Source: Caldifarciminota bacterium
Lineage (GTDB): Bacteria > Hydrothermota > Tepidihabitantia > B3-TA06 > JALVRC01
Length of the DNA: 5,379 nt
Reading direction: 5' to 3'
Assembly (NCBI GenBank): GCA_027025255.1
Contig: JALVRC010000081.1
Location: forward strand, 1 to 5,379
The position numbers and the translations under genes are program-made. Below, in pieces: positions 1 to 5,379 of the stretch (positions are counted from its first letter, which is position 1; each line of letters starts with the position of its first letter). The notes under the pieces are model-generated. The model made no database searches, had not been told where the DNA came from, and saw nothing but the letters and a program-made list of their open reading frames with translations.

Positions 1-374
1 GGTAAAATAACGTGTATTCTATTAATCCTTATGGATATTTTTCTTAAAATAGATTTCTTATTTTTATTTTTAGTTCTTTTTATCTCATTTTGAATAGTTC
101 TTTCTATATAGCCAACGTGGATTAGAAATTTTTTAGTATCTTTTTTTTCTATGTCGTATTTTAAGAGTTTTATCGCTCTTGTTAAAGAAAGTTTTTTTAC
201 TCCTTTATGAGAAGAAGTAATAGAGGTTGAACTGGTATCTTTGTCCTTTAATGAGGAGTCTTTTTTAGTCCCTTCTTCTATAACAACTATTATTTCTTTG
301 TGGTTTTCAGGGGAATAGCAAGAAGAAGTAACAAATGCAAACAAAACAAATAAATAAAATCTATGATAATACAT
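1..374 (-). CDS. Putative small lipoprotein, 5' part only (runs off left edge)
   Basis: The frame opens at an ATG (374-372) preceded by a strong Shine-Dalgarno AAGGAGG (379-385, 4-base spacer). It stays open for 124 codons to the window edge, so the 3' end is missing. The product starts MYYHRFYLFVLFAFVTSSC: a short hydrophobic stretch ending in a lipobox-like T-S-S-C with Cys19 as the probable lipidated residue. Export and lipid anchoring in the envelope are therefore inferred. The rest is very rich in Lys, Ile, Ser and Thr. A Ser/Thr/Lys-rich linker (about residues 45-70) is followed by a basic, probably helical segment (about 71-124). I recognise no family. It overlaps the last 14 bases of the adenylate cyclase gene, so the two are probably translationally coupled in one operon. 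That this is a gene is fairly certain; its function is unknown. Confidence 0.72.
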   Translation of the reverse strand, partial: MYYHRFYLFVLFAFVTSSCYSPENHKEIIVVIEEGTKKDSSLKDKDTSSTSITSSHKGVKKLSLTRAIKLLKYDIEKKDTKKFLIHVGYIERTIQNEIKRTKNKNKKSILRKISIRINRIHVIL

Positions 375-1641
375 CTTTCCTCCTTATAAGTTCATGTACC
401 TCCAGCTTAATATTTTCACCAGTTTTTTTTAGCCCAATGAAATTTAGAATATAATCTCCTTTTATTAATTCATATACAGCTTTTGTAACATAAATTGTTG
501 TGTTAGGTGCAAATCCTTCAACTCTTTCAGCTATGTTAACTGTATTGCCAATAACCGTATAATCCATTCGTTTTTCTGAACCAACATTCCCTGCTATTGC
601 TTGACCTATGTTTATCCCCATTCCCATTTCAACGGGTGTTTGTCCGTTTTTGATTCTATTTATGTTTTTTCTTTTTATTGCATTTACAATTTCAATTGCT
701 GCATCACACGATTTTTCAATGTAATCTTTCTGATCCAGAGGAGCATTCCAAAATGCCAGAAATCCATCTCCAATAAATTTATCAAGTACACCGTCATATT
801 TTATGATTATGTCAATTATTATAGAAAAAAAATCATTGAGTAAAGCTATAATTTTTTCTGGTTCCATATTACTTGAAAGTTTTGTGAATCCTCTTATATC
901 TCCAAATAATACTGCTATATTTCTTTTGTCTCCTTCCAATTTAAGTTCGTTTTTCTTCTTTAGGATATTCTCAGCTACTTGCTTGGTCACATATCTTTTA
1001 AGAACAGTTTTAGCAAATTCTCCCTCTTCTAATGATTGTGCCATACTATTAAAATGATTAGCGAGCTTTCCAATTTCATCTTTTGAATTGATGCTAATTC
1101 TTACTTTATAATTATGGTTTGATATTTTGTCCATAGCCTTAGTAAGTTTAGTAAGTTTTCTTGTGAGTGTGTGAGAGAAAAAGAAGATTGAAAAGATTCC
1201 CAGGAAAAGTATTAGTAAAGAAATTAGACCTTGTTTTATTAGTATTTCTTCTATTGTTTTATGTAATCCTGTTATAGAGTATACAGCCGAAGCGATTTCT
1301 TTGTTTTGTTTTTTTAAAATAAAGGATATGGTTTTCCCTTTAATGATTCTGGAAACTTTTATATTTTTGTTGTCTTTTTTTATAGAGATAGAGGCAATAT
1401 TTAGTGTGTAATCATTAGATTTATAAGTAATGTTCATGAATTTTTTTAACACTGATTTCAATGACTTGTTGTCAATGAATTGGCTGGCTGTATGTAGATG
1501 AATAAGCATATCAGTCATTCTATAATTTGCCTCTTCTGTAAGAGATTCTTTAAGTTTATATGCACTTGTGATAAAAATACTTCCACTTGTTAATATTAAC
1601 AGCAAAGTAAAAAGCAAGATAAGTTTTATCTTAAGTCTCAT
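361..1641 (-). CDS. Membrane-bound class III adenylate/guanylate cyclase with HAMP domain
   Basis: This 426-residue sensor enzyme converts a nucleoside triphosphate, most likely ATP, to the 3',5'-cyclic nucleotide. The layout is: TM helix about 5-27; extracytoplasmic region about 28-135 with no family I recognise; second TM helix about 138-156; HAMP about 157-209; linker helix about 210-238; class III catalytic domain about 240-420. All six canonical catalytic positions look present: metal-binding Asp248 (FGDIRGFT) and Asp292 (IGDG), base-selecting Lys288 (DKF) and Thr362 (DYTVIG), and transition-state Asn369 and Arg373 (NTVNIAER). The Lys/Thr pair fits adenylate cyclases of the bacterial class IIIb type. 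The start codon overlaps the upstream hydrolase stop as ATGA, with TGAGGA (1648-1653) as ribosome site. The likely signal is something sensed outside the membrane and passed through HAMP. Ligand and cAMP effector are not visible here. Guanylate cyclase activity cannot be excluded. Confidence 0.93.
   Translation of the reverse strand: MRLKIKLILLFTLLLILTSGSIFITSAYKLKESLTEEANYRMTDMLIHLHTASQFIDNKSLKSVLKKFMNITYKSNDYTLNIASISIKKDNKNIKVSRIIKGKTISFILKKQNKEIASAVYSITGLHKTIEEILIKQGLISLLILFLGIFSIFFFSHTLTRKLTKLTKAMDKISNHNYKVRISINSKDEIGKLANHFNSMAQSLEEGEFAKTVLKRYVTKQVAENILKKKNELKLEGDKRNIAVLFGDIRGFTKLSSNMEPEKIIALLNDFFSIIIDIIIKYDGVLDKFIGDGFLAFWNAPLDQKDYIEKSCDAAIEIVNAIKRKNINRIKNGQTPVEMGMGINIGQAIAGNVGSEKRMDYTVIGNTVNIAERVEGFAPNTTIYVTKAVYELIKGDYILNFIGLKKTGENIKLEVHELIRRKDVLS
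379..385 (-). promoter_or_regulatory. Shine-Dalgarno for the left-edge lipoprotein gene
   Basis: On the minus strand the site reads AAGGAGG, four bases before the ATG at 374. It lies inside the 3' end of the cyclase gene. This strong site is the main reason to accept the partial frame at the left edge as a real gene. Confidence 0.7.
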
Positions 1642-2609
1642 TCTTTTTCCTCAAAGTATTCATAGGCGTCTATAATATCAAGGTACACTCCATCAAATCC
1701 AGCATCAATAATTCTTTTAAGGTATGAGCTATCATTTCCCATAATTATGTTCTTCCATTCCTTTAACCAGTACTTTACCTTATAGTTACCTTCCCAATCA
1801 GGATTTTCTCCACACAGCCATTCAGGTGGATTTTCATCCCATTCTTTTTTCCAGTAATATCTGTAGTTTTCTGCCTCACCTATACTCATGTAAGCTATTA
1901 AGAGTCTCCTACCTCCATTGCTTTTTATTTTGATTCTTTTTAAATCCTCATGAGTTAAAGATTCTTCATTAACAAAAAAAAGATCAAGAATAATTATATC
2001 ATAATCTTTTGTATTTAGTGTCTCTATAAAATCATTTTTGTTTGAAAAAGTACTTGGATTAATCCAGTAGAGGAAGTTTTTTGCCTGAGAAAGAAAATTT
2101 ATGTCATTTTTATTTTTTTCATAAGGAGTTTTAGGGAAAACAGGGAATGTGTCAAGTTCTCTACTGTAAGCGTTGAAACATAAATAACCTTTTTCACTAC
2201 ATTTTTGAAGGGCTGTATAAGAGTTTATTGAATCAGAACAATAATTTGTAACTAAAACAGTAAGAGAATTGGATTTTGCAAAATCCATATATTTTATTAT
2301 TTCGTCTGTAATATCCTGAGGGGTTTTTTTATCATCAATATTGTTATATCCATAATAAAGTTCTTCCCTTCCTACTCCATCAATATGAGATATATAATCT
2401 GTAGCTGGAGTAAATGTTTCAATACTTTTTACCAATAACTCATGACCATTTTGTGGAATGACATTAAACTCAGGCTTTATTCCCTTTGCATAGTTTGATA
2501 GTTCAATAACAAAATTCCTCATTTCATTTCTATAATCTATGTTTTGTTTTGTTACTTTTGAACAATTAAACAAGATAATAATGATTAGAGAGAATAGGTT
2601 TTTTCTCAA
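1638..2609 (-). CDS. TM1410/GH114-type glycoside hydrolase-like lipoprotein (TTG start)
   Basis: The C-terminal half is typical of the TM1410/GH114 family, TIM-barrel proteins related to endo-alpha-1,4-polygalactosaminidase and the PelA hydrolase domain. In the 323-residue numbering, characteristic segments are ILDLFF (Asp209), IAYMSIGEAENYRYYW (about 238-253, Glu245/Glu247), ENPDWEGNY (268-276) and AGFDGVYLDIIDAYEYF (303-319, Asp311/Asp314). These acids are the likely active-site set. The open frame extends upstream to an ATG at 2720, but that would overlap the peptidase gene by 101 bases. The TTG at 2609 has AGGTGA directly upstream. It gives MRKNLFSLIIIILFNC, a lipoprotein signal with Cys16 as probable lipid site; its Phe-Asn before Cys is a poor lipobox. 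The product is probably envelope-anchored and may cut an amino-sugar polysaccharide. The substrate is inferred from family only. The gap to the peptidase stop is 10 bases, and the stop overlaps the cyclase start. Confidence 0.85.
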   Translation of the reverse strand: MRKNLFSLIIIILFNCSKVTKQNIDYRNEMRNFVIELSNYAKGIKPEFNVIPQNGHELLVKSIETFTPATDYISHIDGVGREELYYGYNNIDDKKTPQDITDEIIKYMDFAKSNSLTVLVTNYCSDSINSYTALQKCSEKGYLCFNAYSRELDTFPVFPKTPYEKNKNDINFLSQAKNFLYWINPSTFSNKNDFIETLNTKDYDIIILDLFFVNEESLTHEDLKRIKIKSNGGRRLLIAYMSIGEAENYRYYWKKEWDENPPEWLCGENPDWEGNYKVKYWLKEWKNIIMGNDSSYLKRIIDAGFDGVYLDIIDAYEYFEEKE

Positions 2610-2613
2610 ATGT

Positions 2614-2619
2614 TCACCT
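2614..2619 (-). promoter_or_regulatory. Shine-Dalgarno supporting the TTG start at 2609
   Basis: The minus strand reads AGGTGA right after the peptidase stop codon (2620-2622) and four bases before TTG. Together with the hydrophobic N-terminus and Cys16 created by this start, it favours TTG 2609 over the upstream ATG at 2720. Confidence 0.6.
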
Positions 2620-3435
2620 TTATAAGTCTTGAAGAGTAACGTATTCTTGTTTTGTAAGACACCAGAAATCAGCTGATAAACCTTTAAGAATGTAATCGTA
2701 AGGTAGATATCCATAACCATTATCTCCCCATTCTTTGGACCATGAATTTTTTATAATAAATACTCTTCTTGTATCATCATAGCCAATTGCCATTACAGCA
2801 TGGCCTCCTTCCATTTTTTCTCCTTTTCTTGGGAAAGGGATATACCCGGTTTTTGATACATTTTTGCTGTGAATTGAAGTGTATACAGAAAATCCAAAGA
2901 CAAAAGGTATTTCTTTAAAAAGAACATTCTTTAAGATAAACAAAAGGTCATCTCTTTTAACATCTGATTTATCCAACCTGAAGTAGGTAATAGCCTGATA
3001 TTCTTTTGCGAGTGAATAGACAAAAGGGTCTGGTTCATCGTCAAATTTCTCTATTATATAAGGCCAATATCTTTCGGGAGGTACTCCAAATATCTTTAAA
3101 GCTTTCATTGTTCCCCTTATATATGCACCTGAATCCCCAGTAAAGTTATATAATTTTCTTGTAACCTTATATAAAAATAATCGTGAAGCATCTATAAATT
3201 CATTATGATATTTTCTTTCGTAAAACTCTACTAATCCAACAACAGCTTGAGCAGTACATGAACCTAAATTCTTCTGGTCTTCTACAGGAGAGGTCCAGTT
3301 TCTAAGATCAATTTGGCTTGGTAGGGTAGTTTCAAAACTTAACCATTGTTTACCTAAAATGTTTTCAACTTCTTTACTTTGAGGTGTATAATCTCTCATG
3401 TCTAGTAAATCTCTTAACAACCCATAATTTATCAT
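2620..3435 (-). CDS. Papain-family (C1A) cysteine peptidase, no signal peptide
   Basis: This 271-residue protein has a complete papain-type active site: oxyanion Gln54 and nucleophile Cys60 (EDQKNLGSCTAQA), His212 (GGHAVMAIGYDD) and Asn230 (IKNSWSKEWGDNGYGY). The DFWCL near the C-terminus is also usual in bacterial members. The N-terminus, with YGLLRDLLDMRDYTP, resembles the short leader of bacterial C1A proteins (a G-x-x-P-D-L-P-D-x-R-D-Y pattern) rather than a propeptide. I see no signal peptide or TM segment, so a cytoplasmic location or unconventional export is inferred. Enzymes of this type hydrolyse peptide bonds; the target here is unknown. ATG 3435 overlaps the upstream stop as TAATG, with AAGGAGG at 3440-3446, so the start is well supported. 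The gene lies between a putative envelope domain and a lipoprotein hydrolase, so processing of an operon partner is possible but unproven. Confidence 0.93.
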   Translation of the reverse strand: MINYGLLRDLLDMRDYTPQSKEVENILGKQWLSFETTLPSQIDLRNWTSPVEDQKNLGSCTAQAVVGLVEFYERKYHNEFIDASRLFLYKVTRKLYNFTGDSGAYIRGTMKALKIFGVPPERYWPYIIEKFDDEPDPFVYSLAKEYQAITYFRLDKSDVKRDDLLFILKNVLFKEIPFVFGFSVYTSIHSKNVSKTGYIPFPRKGEKMEGGHAVMAIGYDDTRRVFIIKNSWSKEWGDNGYGYLPYDYILKGLSADFWCLTKQEYVTLQDL

Positions 3436-4565
3436 TACTCCTCCTTGTTATAAGACTTTAATTTCATATATCCATCTTTATGGTCAGTCCAATAGACTAA
3501 GGGATGGGTGCCTACTACATTGTAATAGAATTCAAATCTTCTTCCTTTGGATAGAATTTTTACAACTGTATTAAGAAAAGCATTCTTCAGTTTAAAAACA
3601 AGCTTATAACATAAAAATTTCTTACGCATGGTTTTTATTGTATCTCTGGATTCAAGAAAGACATACGCTTTTACAATTTTACCATAACTAACCTCAAAGA
3701 GTGGGAAAGTGGTTTTTTCAGGATGAGTGAAATTATAGAACCTGAATAATTCGATAAGGGTATGTCTGTCATAAATTGGCGCTTTTGTTTTTAAGTAGTG
3801 TTCTTTCCCTTTGTACCTATAATAATATAATGTATCAGAAAGTCTTTTTAGAAAATATTCTTCTTTGCCCTCTCGCTCCTTATATACACTTACTGTGCTT
3901 AAATCCTCTTTAGACATAACTATTTTAAGGTATATCTTTGTTTTATCAATGTGTTTTTGTGTTGCGTAGACATAGTTTGTATCTTTAGAAATAACGGTCC
4001 TTTCAATATCTCTGGTGGTTCCCTTGTCGTATCCAATGTAAACCTTCTTTTCAAACTTTATAAGCTGGGGCTCAAGGGGATTTGCCTCGGGTGTTACCAC
4101 AGCGCCCTGAAAGAAGCCGGTGCTTCCCTTCAGATCATTGCCCTCCATATCCTTACCATTGTTGAGGGCATCTACCACCTTAAGTAGCTGAACCGATTCA
4201 AGGTCATAGACAGGCCTGGCACCCTTGTGGTCACCTGCTGATACATGATCACCGGTCATGCAGAGGACATTCTTTACCCCCAGGGCATAGGCTCCAAGAA
4301 GGTCTGACTGGAGCCCTATGCGGTTTCTATCCCGGCAGGTCATCTGAAGGATTGGTTCCGCACCTCGCTCAAGGGCGATCTTACATCCTGAAAGGGAGTT
4401 CATCCTCATAACTGCAGACTGGTTGTCAGTGAAGTTTATGGCATCTACCTTATCCCTCAAAAGGTCAATATGATGGATCATCTCCTCAATATCAGCTCCC
4501 TTTGGTGGACCAACCTCAGCTGTAACAACAAACTTTCCCGAGTCAAGTGCCTCTCTGAAAGACAT
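3435..4565 (-). CDS. metF: Chimeric frame: truncated MetF N-terminus joined to a DUF3108-like domain
   Basis: Residues 1-175 are a MetF-type methylenetetrahydrofolate reductase, the FAD enzyme reducing methylene-THF to methyl-THF. Visible landmarks are TAEVGPPKG with probable catalytic Glu17, NFTDNQS, MTCRDRNR, CMTGDH with Asp106 (matching the flavin-linked Asp of E. coli MetF) and TGFFQGAVVTPEANPLEPQ. MetF is normally about 290-300 residues, so roughly the last 115 residues of the barrel are missing. After KFEKKV (170-175) the sequence changes to an AT-rich-encoded, Lys/Tyr-rich, beta-strand-like region (176-376). This part includes MRKKFLCYKLVFK and NVVGTHPLVYWTDHKDGYMKLK, which recall the C-terminal part of DUF3108-type exported proteins; that match is weak. 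The start is sound: AAGGAGG lies 10 bases upstream, overlapping the metV stop. A working reductase is unlikely, and an exported envelope domain behind a cytosolic enzyme fragment makes little sense. I read this as two broken genes joined in frame. Confidence 0.8.
   Translation of the reverse strand: MSFREALDSGKFVVTAEVGPPKGADIEEMIHHIDLLRDKVDAINFTDNQSAVMRMNSLSGCKIALERGAEPILQMTCRDRNRIGLQSDLLGAYALGVKNVLCMTGDHVSAGDHKGARPVYDLESVQLLKVVDALNNGKDMEGNDLKGSTGFFQGAVVTPEANPLEPQLIKFEKKVYIGYDKGTTRDIERTVISKDTNYVYATQKHIDKTKIYLKIVMSKEDLSTVSVYKEREGKEEYFLKRLSDTLYYYRYKGKEHYLKTKAPIYDRHTLIELFRFYNFTHPEKTTFPLFEVSYGKIVKAYVFLESRDTIKTMRKKFLCYKLVFKLKNAFLNTVVKILSKGRRFEFYYNVVGTHPLVYWTDHKDGYMKLKSYNKEE
3440..3446 (-). promoter_or_regulatory. 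Shine-Dalgarno for the C1A peptidase gene
   Basis: The minus strand reads AAGGAGG at the very end of the upstream reading frame, four bases before the ATG of a TAATG stop-start overlap. This points to translational coupling between the two genes. Confidence 0.65.
4038..4058. other. Junction between GC-richer metF block and AT-rich block
   Basis: Within codons about 170-176 of the 3435-4565 frame, MetF similarity ends after KFEKKV and an unrelated domain begins with YIGYDKG. Hand-counted 60-base lines give about 55% GC at 4081-4140 and 58% at 4321-4380, against 35% at 3841-3900 and 28% at 3601-3660. The base-exact point cannot be set, because a purine-rich stretch at the border (minus strand AAGTTTGAAAAGAAGGTT, 4041-4058) could belong to either side. 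No insertion-sequence end, tRNA or long repeat is visible at the border. Confidence 0.75.
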
Positions 4566-4575
4566 GTTTTTCGGT

Positions 4576-4582
4576 CCTCCTT
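4576..4582 (-). promoter_or_regulatory. Shine-Dalgarno for metF, overlapping the metV stop
   Basis: The minus strand reads AAGGAGG. Its first two bases are part of the metV TAA stop, and it lies 10 bases before the metF ATG at 4565. The arrangement supports co-translation of metV and metF. Confidence 0.6.
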
Positions 4583-5246
4583 ATTTATGCTCCTTTTCTC
4601 TCATATAAAGGCTTCTTGGGCTCTGTTTCTGGGACCAGTCCTTTGCCTCAAGGACGGATTCCCTCAGTTCTTCCAGTTTATTTAGCTTCTTCATCCTCTC
4701 ATAGATCCTCACCCATGCACAGGGGATATCAGGGCTTACCTCGCAGTGGCCGTCCTGCATACCGCCACAGGGACCATTGAGCAGGCCCTTCGGGCAGGTG
4801 GTTACAGGACAGATACCCCCTGTCTTGTCAAGTATGCATTGTCCACAAAGGGAGCATCTCTCATCAAACATCTGGAATCTTGTCATATTGCCAAGGAAGA
4901 GGGAATCATTGGCTGGATAAACAGCCTTGTCCGGGAAGAGTTCCACCGCTGTCTGCGTGCCGGCGCCACAGGACATGACAAGGATGCAGTCTGCTGTTGC
5001 GAGTTGTTCCTTGAATGCCTTGAGTTCCTTCTTGGTGCCAAGCACCTGACAGCCGGTTTTGGCTACAAATCCGCCTTTCACATCCTTACCCTCCGCCTTT
5101 AGAGCCTGGGTCATCTCCTCAATTGCCTTGTCATCTCCGGTACCACAGAGGGAGGCACACTCTGAGCAGCCTATCAGAAAGAAACTCTGGTAGTTCCTCA
5201 GGTTCCCCATCAATTCCTTAAAGTCCTTTTTCTTTGTGATTATCAT
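4581..5246 (-). CDS. metV: MetV-like methylenetetrahydrofolate reductase partner subunit (MTHFR_C, Cys-rich)
   Basis: This 221-residue protein is of the MetV/MTHFR C-terminal family, which partners with MetF in anaerobes. It is thought to carry metal or Fe-S centres that pass electrons to the MetF flavin for methylene-THF reduction in the Wood-Ljungdahl pathway. It is cytoplasmic, with no signal or TM segment. Fourteen cysteines are visible: a front group 27/30/34 (GCSECASLCGTG), then 66, 87 and 93 (MSCGAG), and a dense C-terminal set 131/134/137/146/151/160/168/176 including CSLCGQC and CPKGLLNGPCGG. These are plausible ligands for Fe-S or Zn sites. The end, about 178-221, is charged and helical. 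The ATG at 5246 follows GGGAGGT (5251-5257) by four bases. Only 15 bases separate it from metF, as in known metV-metF pairs. The gene looks intact and matches the GC-richer block. Confidence 0.9.
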   Translation of the reverse strand: MIITKKKDFKELMGNLRNYQSFFLIGCSECASLCGTGDDKAIEEMTQALKAEGKDVKGGFVAKTGCQVLGTKKELKAFKEQLATADCILVMSCGAGTQTAVELFPDKAVYPANDSLFLGNMTRFQMFDERCSLCGQCILDKTGGICPVTTCPKGLLNGPCGGMQDGHCEVSPDIPCAWVRIYERMKKLNKLEELRESVLEAKDWSQKQSPRSLYMREKEHK

Positions 5247-5270
5247 TAAGACCTCCCTGGTTCAATATAT

Positions 5271-5340
5271 AGCCACAGAGCACCCAGAGAACCAAAGGAA
5301 TTGGAATCTTTTTAAAACCTTCTCTGTGTCCTCGGTGGGT
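5271..5340. repeat. Imperfect inverted repeat upstream of metV
   Basis: Left arm 5271-5291 (AGCCACAGAGCACCCAGAGAA) pairs with right arm 5320-5340, whose reverse complement matches it at 17 of 21 bases; the spacer is 28 bases. The arms have the CCACAGAG...CAGAGAA / TTCTCTGTG...GTGG pattern that I recall as a frequent dispersed hairpin or MITE-like repeat in several environmental bacterial genomes; this recall is not a search result. It lies in the gap before metV and could be a passive repeat, the terminator of an upstream gene, or an mRNA leader structure. A U-tract directly after either arm is lacking, which argues against a standard intrinsic terminator. All three minus-strand frames entering from the right edge stop between 5351 and 5359, so any upstream gene ends just before it. 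Confidence 0.65.
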
Positions 5341-5379
5341 TTATTTGTTGTTATTTACCTATTGCATACCGAGCAGCCC

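Noticed and set aside
601..1057. Plus-strand open frames over the cyclase gene
   Set aside because: They lie antisense to a gene with clear catalytic motifs, have no convincing ribosome site, and their products are low-complexity Ile/Phe/Ser-rich.
1138..1160. Short tandem repetition of TTAGTAAG on the plus strand in the HAMP coding region
   Set aside because: It encodes the regular LTKLTK helix pattern of the HAMP domain and needs no separate explanation.
3875..3917. Internal ATG at 3917 as an independent start for the DUF3108-like half
   Set aside because: No Shine-Dalgarno-like sequence precedes it, and it would discard the strand-rich region before it, so the native start more likely lay beyond the junction.
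3951..5102. Plus-strand open frames over metF and metV, including one of 118 codons
   Set aside because: They are mirror frames of strongly recognisable minus-strand genes and show no family-like features.
5255..5300. TATATA-like promoter -10 element for metV (minus strand, around 5264-5270)
   Set aside because: No matching -35 element at a proper distance is evident, and the site would lie only about 20 bases from the start codon, too close for the ribosome-site context to be convincing.
5351..5379. Possible 3' tail of an upstream minus-strand gene at the right edge
   Set aside because: All three frames stop between 5351 and 5359, and at most nine codons are visible, so neither the frame nor the existence of the gene can be decided.

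Overview
The window reads as a bacterial metagenome-type or rearranged sequence made of two compositionally different blocks. All recognisable genes lie on the minus strand, so transcription runs from right to left. The right block (about 4041-5379) has moderate to high GC: hand counts of single 60-base lines gave roughly 40-58%. It carries metV and the first 175 codons of metF, the two subunits of a MetFV-type methylenetetrahydrofolate reductase. This arrangement is typical of anaerobes with a Wood-Ljungdahl or related C1 pathway, such as acetogens, sulfate reducers and uncultured Nitrospirota- or Desulfobacterota-like lineages. The left block (1 to about 4040) is AT-rich (about 28-35% GC in sampled lines), with A/T-ending codons and many Lys, Ile and Asn residues.

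Right to left, the layout is as follows. A short leader holds an imperfect inverted repeat (5271-5340). Then comes metV (4581-5246). Next is an open reading frame (3435-4565) that starts as metF and switches, in frame and without a stop, into an unrelated beta-rich domain that vaguely resembles DUF3108-type envelope proteins. After it come a papain-family (C1A) cysteine peptidase (2620-3435), a TM1410/GH114-type glycoside hydrolase lipoprotein that probably starts at a TTG (1638-2609), a membrane-bound class III adenylate cyclase with a HAMP domain (361-1641), and the 5' part of a second small lipoprotein that runs off the left edge (1-374).

The five AT-rich units are packed as an operon: a TAATG junction, a 10-base gap, an ATGA overlap and a 14-base overlap, mostly with clear Shine-Dalgarno sites. 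Two predicted lipoproteins, one of them a polysaccharide hydrolase, sit with a transmembrane cyclase that has an extracytoplasmic sensor and with a peptidase lacking a signal peptide. This suggests an envelope- or exopolysaccharide-related module with cyclic-nucleotide output. That role is inferred from gene content only.

The most important point is the break inside metF at about 4038-4058. Protein family, base composition and expected cell location all change there. A misassembly joining two genomes is the simplest explanation. A real recombination that put a foreign AT-rich operon behind the metV-metF promoter is the alternative. Functional conclusions that link the two blocks should be withheld until the junction is verified.
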